NCBI GenBank assembly: GCA_946902875.1
Contig: OX336353.1
Location: 20,473,151 to 20,537,150, forward strand
DNA: 64,000 nt
From: Nematopogon swammerdamellus
Lineage: Eukaryota > Arthropoda > Insecta > Lepidoptera > Adelidae
Reading direction: 5' to 3'
The position numbers and the translations under genes are program-made. The notes beneath the pieces are model-generated. The model had not been told where the DNA came from, did no database searches, and saw only the letters and a program-made list of their open reading frames with translations. This document shows, piece after piece, positions 25,501 through 37,500 of this stretch. Numbering within the stretch: position 1 is the first letter of the stretch; each line of letters begins with the position of its first letter.

Positions 25501-28500
25501 AGTATATCTTTGTATTGATACTGATCCATGTTGCCTTCTATGAGCCTAGCAGGCCCGACTCCATGACCAGAAAAGTACCCCCAAATTTTCACGTTTCCAC
25601 CGCCATGCTTTAATGTAACTCTTGTGAACTTGGGGTCGAATGCTTTATTCGCAGGGCGTCGTACGTATTGTCTTCCATCAGAGCACACCCTGTTTATTTT
25701 AGTTTCATCAGAAAAAAGAACATTTTTCCACTGTCTAACTGTCCAGTTTTCATATCTTCTTGCAAATGCGATACGGACTTGCCTATGGCGCAATGTCAAC
25801 ATGGGTACTTTCCGTGCTATCCTTCGGAATAACTTCTCTTCTACTAAATGCCTTCGGATAGTGCGTGCCGAGATTGCTGAGGGGTTGTTTTCGCCAAAAA
25901 CATCTTTTTTTATTTCATTGGACCCTTTCAACGGAATTTTTTTAGCCAAGCGAACGATGTTTCTTTCTTCTCGACGAGATGTTTCCTCTGTTTAGGCGCG
26001 CGCCGTATATTTGAAGTAGTTTGATACATATTGAAATGCTTCACAGCGTGGAAAACCATGGTTTTTGAACATTGCAGATGGTCTGCTATCTTTTTATACG
26101 ACCAGTTGTTCTCGCGAAGTCTTATTATAACTTCTCTTAAAGGTTGATCACAACTTTTATTTTTTCCCATCGTTTTAAATGAAATAAACACGTTTTAGTG
26201 TTCTTACAGCAACAAATGGCGCCAACATTATACAAAAAGTGACATAGCACAAAGTGTTCTAAATTTAAATTATGATTAAAAATTAATTAATCTGCGTTCT
26301 TAATTATGTGACCAGCCTGTATGTATAGTACTATGGGTTCAGATGTTAGGTTCATGTATTGTATATACAATTTCATAGTTTTTTTTTAATTGCTTGTGTA
26401 TAATGAATGCACAAATAGTATGTAAGTATTTTGCCATACCACAAAAAATTAAAGAAAATTTATCCAATATGTTATGCAACTTTGTTTAAAAAAAATTTGT
26501 TCTTAAAATAATCGTTCTTAATTATATGGCCACCACTGTACGTTTAATAGAAAAAAGTCTAGAAATATCGCCTACAACGCAGAGCGCACCCGATTTTGGC
26601 CAAAATGGCGTCGCAGTCAAGGGCTGACAGCTAAATTTTAGAATTAGACTGCTGTTTGTTAGAAACAGCAACAGCAACAATAAAACAGCAGTATAGCAGT
26701 GCGCGCTTGTTGCTTGCTATGAGCAGACTTATATAGCAGCAGCAGACAGCAGTTTATATAGCAACTTAACGTGTCTAGCAATTATTGTGTCTAGCTAGTG
26801 TCTACTAGATATATTTTAATAGGAATAAAAACATCGCTTATATAATATAGTGAGTGAACCATAGCATTAGCAATATTAGTGGAAATGCCGCCGAGCTGAA
26901 GATTACAATGACAAGTTGTGCAATCTTAAAATTACTGATTTATTAACTGAATAAAAATATTATAAAAGCCTTTACAAATACATAATAAATACCGTCGAAA
27001 AAAAGAAATGGCAGAAGAACCCGGCATCCAAGCCAATAATTAAAAAAAAATTGACCACAGACAGATTACTGATCTGTCTGCCTGCTGTATTCCCGTGATT
27101 GATATAACACTAATATTTATCTCTTATTTCAATTATGCAAATTATTCCAACAGCGTTAGGTTCAAATTCCAACAACAACACCAAAAACAGCAATATAGCA
27201 ATGTAGCACTTTAAAACAGCAGCTCTATATAAAAACAGCAGATCATTCTAACGTGCTGTTGAAAAACCGCCGTTATTCCCACGACTACGCGTGAACGGGT
27301 GAAACGCGAGACGGTCATCTGGCAGCACTGTGGCAGCGTTAGTTCAGCTGTCACCCACGTTCATTTGAAGCCTTGTCGCACTGTACATCATTTCTAGCAG
27401 GATGGTAAACTGGTTTGAAGTCTAACTTATTTAGAATGCATAACTGACACGCCGATATAGGATTCGCACAGGGTAATTTGGCAGGTTAGAAAAAATCGGA
27501 AAAATGTGTCAGGCATGTTTAGTTTTTCCTCGAATGAAAAAAATCCGTCGGTTAAGTTGATAGAATGTTTTAGTTAGTTATAATCTATTTATTGTGAGAG
27601 GGTTATCTGTTTTTGTCTTTATTCTGTTTAGATTTTACTTTAATTTCATTTAGCTTTTTTCTTGTGGAATTTTGTGTTTGCCTGTAATTTTATTTCACTC
27701 TCAAACTATGTGCACTAAATTATTATTGTAGTACAATGCCATCTTGGCAGGCGACGAGGTTAATGTCTAAGCGGCGGGTGGCCGCGTGGTGTGGGCATCG
27801 GCTTCTCATGCGAGAGGTCCTCGGTTCGAATCCGGTCGGCGTGTACCAATGAGTTTTTTCTGACGAAAAAATTTACGTGCATACCTACACCTGCTGCTTC
27901 ACCATTCGGAACCGGTGTAAAACTGTAGGTCCCTTCCCTTGCCCCTTACTAGGTGGTAGGCTCAAATTGTAGCCGACTGAGTCGGTACCACCGTACTGGA
28001 TGTAAGATGGCCGCATAGCGCCCTCGGCTGTGTTCTCCTCTAGTCCAGTATAGCCAGCAGTCCAGGGAAGTCTCCGGTATGGCACCTACCCTCTCGGAGG
28101 TGATATTGGCTGGTCGGAGCATGCGCTTTGGCCCCTCCGACTCAGCCACCCATACCGGATTACATTTAAAAAATGTTTAATTATTTGTGTGCGTGTGTGT
28201 GTGACGCGGCAGGTTCGGTAGCGATGGCGGGTCTGGGGAGCGCGGAGCTGCGCGCGCTGGGCGCGCCGGGCGGCGGCACGCCGCGCGCGCGCGGCGCGGT
28301 CGGCGCGGTGGCGGTGCGGCTGGCGGGCGCGCACTACGCGGCGCACGCGCGCCACGACTGGCTCGCGCTCACGCCGCGCGACCGCATGCCCGTGCCGCAC
28401 CGCGTCTCCTTCCCCAAGCCGCCCAAGGCGCCAGGTACTCGTCCTCCCACCCCCCATGCACCACCACCAGGGATATGACTCCCTTCTTATATTACTAGGT

Positions 28501-31500
28501 GGTAGCATTTGACCCGCCCGGGTCGGTACCACCGCACTGAATGAAAGGATTACATAAAAAAAAAAAAATTTGGTCGAAACGGCTATGTAAATAGCTTGTG
28601 TTTTCCGTCCAGTTCAGTGTAGCCGGCACGACTGAAGGGAAGCACTGACTTGGCACCAAGTTCATCCGGTTATGGGCTGACATCACGGATGTTGTAGGTG
28701 ATGTAGCCAACCGTGTCAGTTTCCATAAAAATAAAAATAAACCTATACACTATCTTTCGCTTGTATCAAACATTTGACAAAGTATCTTATGGATACACTT
28801 AATTACTAAGTATTTTGTGGTCATACATAACACACAGTAAAATTATTAATCTTGCTCTCAAGCTGTATTTTCGATACACTGTAAGCTGTGTATATTATGT
28901 GGATTGTGACGCTAAATCCTTGTAAAAAAATCCCTACGATGTTTCTTGTCGGCTCTCTTTGTGGATTTAATCCAACCGGATAAAACAAATTGTGACAAGT
29001 TCAAGAGCTGTTTCACTACCATAATGAATGCTCAATAGAGAATATATACAAAATACTATATTTCTACAGATTTCTGACCATTAAATCTACCGAATAAAAT
29101 AAAAACGTAACATGGAGTATGTATTTTTAGCATTTCTAACCTCAAAATAAAGAAATAGCAATGTTCCTGTTGTTACAGTAAGTTATGTTAGGTTAGGTTA
29201 GGTTAGGTTAGGAACTTTAGTTAAGTTAGGTTAGGTGTAAACTTTTGAGAGATCACAATAGATCTTTCGAGGTCGCAGTGACAAGAGGGCTCAGGGGCCC
29301 TAACTCTCAACACTTCGTTAGGTTACCGAACACACCCTTGGCCCAGCACAGGAATTTTTCAATCGAGCACGAGACCGACGAATCTCCATTGAGCCCTCGG
29401 CCAGGGTTGCCAAGTGTCCGCTTTTACCGTGGACAGTCCTCTTTTTTGAAGTCTTATCCGTGGAAAAGTTTTAAACTTCCGCGGACAAAACAAAGGGGGG
29501 ATAGATTTTTCTAAAAGTTTTACCCGAAAAATCTTTGGTGAAAAATGTCCTCCTTTTTTATCTGGACCATCTGGCAGCCCTGCCCTCGCCGCCTAGTCAG
29601 CGTCTGTGCGGGTGGAGCAGAACTACTCCCGAGCTCGACATCCCTCTACCGATTTTTCATCTCCACCGATTATAGAGTTTTTTGTCGGACGGCAGACGGC
29701 AGCCTGATGTACGAGCGGGTGCCGAACAAGCAAGATCTGGAGGCGGCGGCGGTGGCGGCGGCGGCGGCGGCGGCGGTGTCGGCGGCGGCGGCGGCGGGCG
29801 CCGCGGCGCTGGGCCGCCCGCGCGCCGCGCACTCGCCCTCGCTCAAGCGGCGCGCGTACGACGACCTCAACGGCCTCGACAGTCAGTTCACTTTGCATTT
29901 TATTATTCCAATTTGTTTGATCAATTTCGATTAATGAAATATCGGCTGGATCTGCGACCGCAAGAACACTCGCGCGGTAACGAGGTGTCGCCAAAGTAAA
30001 CCGATTGGCACGGTGCTTTGCAACCAATCTGCGGTCGCATGTCTGTATATCTACAGCCGATTAAAGGAGGAAAAAACATTTATTTAGTTCTATGAACAAA
30101 CAGCGCTGGCTGATGTGTTCCTATTAGGGTTTTTTTTGGTAGAGATATTGATTATATATTTTTTATTTTAGTTTTTGTTTTGTTTGTTTTTTTTTCTTCA
30201 TTTAAATTCTTGGGCACTGTTACAATTGTTTTTTTTTTTACTTTTTTTTTCGTAAGTGTATTTGCGGAGTCAATCAGATCTTCTGGAAGTTTATTCCAGG
30301 CGTCCACCACTCGATTTTCTTAAGAAGTGCTTTCGGATGTTCGTGTTAGTAAATGTGAAATCCTCTGCGTTATGGCCGGTTTTGGCCATGAAGGCACTAC
30401 TGTTGATCCCACATCTATCCTATAGTTCTGAAGTCCGTGGGCTGAGGCTCTGACTCGGATTCCCTTTTGATTGCTGGCTATACTGGATTAGAGGAGAACA
30501 CAGCCGCGGCTGCTTTGCGGCCATCTTACATTATGTACGGTGGTACCATGACAGTCGGCTGCAATTTGAGCCAACCACCTAGTAAGGGGCAAGGGAAGGC
30601 ACCTACAGTTTTACACCGGTTCCGAACGGTGAAGCAGCAGGTGTAGGTATGCATGTAAATTTTTTCGTCAGAAAAAACTCATTGGTACACGCCAACCGGA
30701 TTCGAACCTCAGACCTCTCGCATGAGAAGCCGATGCCCAAACAAATCGGCCAACCGCCGCTCAATATCCCAATAATGACACACCCACTTGCGTGCAAGAT
30801 AGGAGTACTGATTACTGTGTGTTTTATTACACATATCATAAAAAAAAAATTATGACGAACCATACTGAATACGCATATGTCTCAATGAAATATTGTTAAT
30901 GTGTTCTTTATGGCGAAATAATATCTGAATCTGAATCATGCTAATCATTCTTTAGTAGGTATAATATATATCCGCAATTCGTGAATGCATTTCATGGCTC
31001 GGAGAACTTAGAATTGGGTGTTCTATTCACACGAAAATTAATGTATTTGTTTTCCTATTACGGGCGGCTTTTATTCAGAAACGGAACCTCCTACAGGTAA
31101 GTAAGTTGAATTGTCCCTGTATCTATTTTGTTAGGTGGAAATAATATTGTAGCATTATTTTTGATTTTTGTTTTTATTATTGCCTAGCACGCTCTGCGTA
31201 CATTATCTTGAATACTGTAGCATATGTATATATGTATTAGAGTGTTGGTAGGAACCTCTTATCATCATCAGCCTGTATCGGTCCACTGCTGGACATAGGC
31301 CTCTCCCAAGGCATGCCACCACACGCGGTCTTCCGCTCTTCTCATCCATCCACTCCCGGCTACCTTATTTAGGTCATCTGTCCACCTAGCCGTCTCACGC
31401 TACGTTTGCTTGTACGTGGTCTCCATTCGAGCACCCGTCTACCCCATCGGTTGTCGGGTCTACGACAGATGTGCCCAGCCCACTGCCACTTCAGCTTGCC

Positions 31501-34500
31501 TATTTTCTTAGCAAGGTCGACTACCTTAGTTTTTTGACGTAACACGTCGTTACGGAATTTTATCGGTCAAAGAAATGCCGAGTATTGCTCTTTCCATAGC
31601 TCGCTGAGCGACTTTAAATTTGTGGACCAGGCCCATCGTTAGGGTCCACGTTTCCGCTCCGTACGTCATTACTGGCAGAACGCACTGATTGAAAACCTTC
31701 GTCTTTAATGACTGTGGGATAGAGGATGAAAAGATGTGACGGAGCTTCCCAAATGCCGCCCAGCCTAGCTGAATCCTTCTGTTGGCCTCCTTGTCAAAGT
31801 TGTGCTTCCCTCTACCTCTATGTCCATGTATTTACATTATATTGAAAGTATTGCATATGATTAAGGAGCAGGCTGTTCTCATGTGGGTGGAGTAACCGGT
31901 TGTGTTGCGTGGGCGCAGGAACGGGTAGCGGCGGCGGCGGTGCGGGGAGCGCGGCGGCGGTGATCGCGCCGCCGCCGGCCAAGCGGCCCAACAAGCACCC
32001 GCAGCCGATGCAGCGGCCGTCGCCCGAGCAGTACGCGGCCATGTGTGCGCGCGCGCAGGCCACCGGACAACCCCTGCCGCCGCACATCTTCACTCACGTA
32101 CGCACGCAATCACAACATTCTCTATTTTGTTAGGTGGAAATAATATCTTAGAACTATTTCCATATTTTTTTACGCTCTGCGAAAATTATTCGCTTGAATA
32201 CAGAATTCTATTCTATAATACAGAACATGGAAAATTATATGAATGTACACGCACTCGCGATTAAATTTCAGCAGCAACTGTGAAGCGGTTTCAGAGCGTG
32301 TATTTAATTTCAGGCGAATGAAATTCGGCCAGAAACTTGTGATTTTACTGGCCCCTATGACGCCACGTACGGGCCAGACCTCTAGGAGAACCAATACCGT
32401 GTTTACGTACTGACGCCACGTAGGGTCCTGACCTCTAGGAGAACCAAGACCGTGTTTACGTACTGACGCCACGTAGGGGCCTGACCTCTAGGAGAACCAA
32501 GACCGTGTTTACGTACTGACGCCACGTAGGTGCCTGACCTCTAGGAGAACCAAGACCGTGTTTACGTACTGACGCCACGTAGGGGCCTGACCTCTAGGAG
32601 AACCAAGACCATGTTTACGTACTGACGCCACGTAGGTGCCTGACCTCCAGGAGAGCCAAGACCGTGTTTACGTACTGACGCCACGTAGGGGCCTGACCTC
32701 TAGGAGACCCAAGACCATGTTTACGTACTGATGCGACGTAGGTGCCTGACCTCTAGGAGAACCAAGACCGTGTTTACGTACTGACGCCACGTAGGGGTCT
32801 GACCTCTAGGATAACCAAGACCGTTTTTATGACAGACATTTTATTTTTCGTTACGCTGGAATAAAAAATCTGTTGACGTGCAATGGTGTGCAATGTGTAT
32901 GGTGTGCAGATGAACGGAAAGCCGACGAACCTGACTGGTCGCGGCGGGCGGCGCCACGTCATCTCGTGGATGGACGCGCCAGACGACCTCTACTTCCGCG
33001 CCACCGACCTCGCCAAGTGAGTTCTCACTCATTGTACCGATATCTTAACCCTCTCTACTCTACCCCCACCACCGCCAGATCTTGAGCTTTTTTTACACTG
33101 TTGGCTACATCACCTACAACATCCGTGATATCAGCCCATAACACCGGGTGAACTAGGTGCCATGTCAGTGTTTCCCTTCATTAATGTACTGCTGGACTTA
33201 AAACATTCGCCGATGGAGTTTGCGACGTGGAAAAAGGTGCACACAAAATGGTCCCACCTAAAGCGGAGCACACTTATTCACAACATACCATGACGCCCGT
33301 ACGTTCGCATAATGCCATAACGCCTCGAGCGTTCCCCTTTATGAGTTTTGTGAGTGCTACGGGCGTCCCTCTCTCATGTTGACAGCATGCAATCAACATA
33401 GAGATTATGTGCTCGCGCTCGTCACCATCGCACGACAGTCCACAGTGCGCACTGAGAGCCTTTTGTGTTTCCAAAAAAAACCGACAATCTGAAAATGTAC
33501 TCGATGTGTGTGTAGGTACATCAGCTAAGAAACAAATAATAATAATGGAAGGATCTCTCTGCGCACGACGTGAACGGTCGTAGCTCGCTCCATTTTGTGC
33601 TTCAAGTGTGCTTCAATTTCATTCCTACTGCAACTAAAATCACGCTGGCACAATCTCTTCTCATTCCTATAATTGACTATGCAGATGTCTGTTATCTCGA
33701 CCTCAACGAGGATTTGCTTAACAAACTCGACCGTCTTCTCAACTTGTGCATCCGATACATTTACGGACTGCGCAAGTACGATCATATTTCTGAATACCGC
33801 GTTCGTCTACAATGGCTCGTCATTCGACGCCGTAGAAATTCTCATGTTCTCTCTCTTCTTTTCCGCACGCTGAACGACATTGGGGCTCCAGAGTACTTGC
33901 GGGATCGATTCCAATTTCTCTGTGCACACGGTCTTTCTTTGAGATCAACTGATTCCCGAGTACTCGCCATCCCTTCTCACTCATCCACTTCTTACTCTGA
34001 CTCCTTCACCGTGAATGCGGCACGTATGTGGAACTCGCTTCCCCTCGAAATTCGTTTATCGCAGTCGCTGTTTATGTTTAAAAAGCGTATACTGTCTCAC
34101 TTTCTGGAACGATAAATTACTCGCTATTTATGGATTAGAGTCTAATGTTAGTTTTCTCTGTATATTTTATTCGTGTATATTTGTATGTATTTATAGATAT
34201 TTATCTATTTATTTATATTTAAGTTGTATAATTTGTTGAAATTATCATTCTTATTTGTTCTCTGCCACTCCACACTAGAGTTGTAAAGATGCCGTTTTTT
34301 GCACTTTGATACGGATTTATTTGACTTAGGTACCGTAAAACACGGAAAGATTCGATAAGTATTTTCATATGAGATACCTACCTCTTTTCGCGTTTTATTC
34401 CTGTTCTTTGCTTGAAACCAAAAAGTGAGTGACCAAAGTTCGTATTGAACAGGAACACCGTAAAAAACACGGAAAGATTCAACAGGAAAAGAAATAAGAG

Positions 34501-37500
34501 TCGCAAATAGCTCTATCGCAGAGAAGCTTATCATTTCCAAATTATGTAGGTACTCATAATAACTCTTTTTTTATGTAATCCGGTATGGCTGGCTGAGTCA
34601 GAGGGGTCAGAGCGCATGATCAAACCAGCCAATATCACCTCCGAGAAGGTAGGTGCCATATCGAGACTTCCCTGGATTGCTCGCTATACTGAACTAGAGG
34701 AGAACACAACCGAGCCTACTATGCGGCCATCTTACATCCAGTACAGTGGTACCAACCCAGTCGGCTACAATTTTAGCCTACCACCTAGTAAGGGGTAAGG
34801 GAATCTTTGTTTTAATTTGTATTTTATAGGGTTCCGTATCCGTCGGAGATATAATTTTTTTCATAAATTTTTATTTCTACTCAATTTACAGGAAAACCGG
34901 AGAAGATGTGATAAAATAATCTAAGAGTGTATCGAACTGCTAACAAAACAAGACTTAATTTGTTGTCGTACCATCATTGGTTCTCGATTTATTGCTCGCC
35001 GCGATTCTGAATTATCCAGGACGGCATTTGTATGGAAAGCTCCGCCCCCTTTCCTGATTTAATTTCTCGAATGTTGATATTTTTTCGCCTGAATCTTATT
35101 TCTAGACGAAATATAAGACACTTTTATTCTTACACGTTTTTGAAAAAAATCTATATTTCCGGAGAAAAAAAAAATCTAAAATATTTTTTTTTCCAAAATG
35201 TTCTCGATTACTAATGTTTTTTTGGCGGATTCTTATTTCTAACCGAAATATGAGACACTTTTATTCTTACACGTTTTTCCGTTAAGTCGATATTTCCGGA
35301 GAGAAAAATAAAACAACCTATTTTTTCATATTTTCTCGAATGTTTGTTTTTTCGCCTGAATCTTATTTCTAGATGAAGTACGAATCTGTAGTTTCAATCA
35401 TTTAAATTATTTTCAGAATCATTTAAAAAAAGTGGCCGCCATTTTGAACTTTTTAGTTACTGGACCAATTGCTTTCAAAATCGCCATCTGGGTGTCTGTG
35501 TGGGCTCTGAATACGAATCTGTATTTTTATTTATTTATTTATTTCTTCATCATCTGTAGGTACACAAGATACACTTAGATTCGTCATTTAAGTTTTAAGC
35601 AAAAAATAGGCCATCGTCAACAATTTAATACACAACACAGAATTAATTAATTAATATAACGCACCTATAACTCTATAAATATCAAAATGTCAAGAAAATA
35701 AAAATTAAAAAATAATAATAAAAAATAAAAAATAAATCGTCAAAAGAATGTACGAACTAAATAACAATTGTCAAAAAATGTCAGAGAATTAAAACTACAG
35801 TTAAAAACTAAATTATTTCAGTCACATTAAAAATATAAATTAGAATTAGGTCAAAAATCACAACAATATATAAAATAAAAATAGAGGGAATTGTAAATGA
35901 CTAGAAAAGACTAGAGAAATTTATCACAGTTGGTGTCCGTCAGTTTATAGTAACTTTTTACTATTAGCAAATTTTTCACTTTGACCTCGAATTCGTGATC
36001 ATTGAGATCACGAATTGCCAGTGGTAGTTTATTATAAAATGTTATACTATTGCAGACAAAACTTTTAGAAACCTTCGTTAGTCTATGCTGAATGTTTTGG
36101 ATGTTCTCACGATGTCTGGTATTATAATTGTGTACTTGGGAATGTTGCGGAGTGAGATGTATATTTTTTCTTGCATATAGTAAATTCTGATAAATATATG
36201 CACTATATAATGTCATTACCTTTAGGTCCTTGAAGACTTCACGACATGAATCCCTGGGCTTCAGGCTACGTATGTGTCGGATAGCACGTTTTTGAAGTAC
36301 AAAAATTCTATTTACCTTAGCAGCCGTACCCCAAAACATAAGTCCGTACGTCATAATGCTGTGAAAATAAGCATAGTATACCAGTCTAGCAGCTTTTTCA
36401 CCTCCTATCTCTCTAATTTTTTTTATAGCGTAGCAAGCAGAGCTCAACTTTTTGGCCACTTTGTCTATGTGACCCTCCCAATTCAATTTTTCGTCCATCT
36501 TTATTCCTAGGAAATCAATTTCTTTGACAGTATTCAATGACATGTCTTTGAGAACCTTCAAAACTTCAGTTCCTTCATTATTTGTTCCAAGTCTCAGGGC
36601 AAATCGAATCACGTTGGTTTTTTTCACATTTAATAATAAGTTGTTACAGTTGTTGTAGTCAAAATTTAAAACAAGTGGCCGCCATTTTTAACTTTTAAGT
36701 TACTGGACCGATTGCTTTCAAAATCTATGTTTAGGTGTTTCTGTGGGCTCTGAATACGAATCCGTTGTCAAAATTTAAAAAAGTGGCCGCCATTTTTAAC
36801 CTTTTAGTTTTGACTACAAATTCATATTCAGAGCCCACACAGACACCCAGATATAGATTTTGAAAGCAATCGGTCCAGTAACTAAAAAGTTCAAAATGGC
36901 GGCCACTTTTTTAAATTTTGACTACAGATTCGTATTCAGAGCCCACACAGACACCCAGATATCGATTTTGAAAGCAATCGGTCCAGTAACTAAAAAGTTC
37001 AAAATGGCGGCCACTTTTTGAAATGTTCACTACAGATTCGTATTTCGTCTAGAAATAAAATTCAGGCGAAAAAACGTCAACATTCGAGAAAATATGAAAA
37101 AATAAGTTGTTTTATTTTTCTCTCCGGAAATATCGACTTAAGTGAAAAACGTGTAAGAATAAAAGTGTCTTATATTTCGTTTAGAAATAAGAATCCGCCA
37201 AAAAAACATCAGCAATCGAGAACATTTTGGTAAAAATAATTTTAGATTTTTTTTTCTCCGGAAATATCGATTTTATTGAAAAATGTGTAAGAATAAAAGT
37301 GTCTTATATTTCGTCTAATAATAAGATTCAGACGAAAAAATATCAACATTCGAGAAATTAAATCAGGAAAGGGGGCGGAGCTTTCATCGCGGCGAAAATT
37401 TCATCCAGTATTGGTATCATACATGAAAGAAACGGAAAAACCCCGTGTTTTTAGTTTTATTCAAAATGTATTTTTCAGTATTTTTCTGCCTTTACAACAC

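Larger units (their letters stand above)
23766..27383. mobile_element. 3.6-kb TIR element, unclassified, with nested Tc1
   Basis: The ends CAGTGCGACAAGGCTTGAAA and, in reverse, CAGTGCGACAAGGCTTCAAA continue as ATGAACGTGG; both sides are flanked by TA. The interior carries many AACAGCA and TATAGCAG motifs near the right end (26640-27250) and AGCAG/CTGCTG near the left (24040-24150). No transposase of its own is seen. It hosts a Tc1-type element at 24791-26538. Confidence 0.7.

Noticed and set aside
27771..27845. Possible tRNA gene with CAT anticodon
   Set aside because: It is the head of SINE family A. The acceptor stem does not close and copies recur at 18567 and 30765.
29623..30027. Arg-rich - strand frame
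   Set aside because: It is a shadow of the (GCG)n poly-Ala exon of MTA.
32350..32825. CRISPR-like regular repeat
   Set aside because: The 53-bp units are contiguous with no unique spacers, and the host is a eukaryote.
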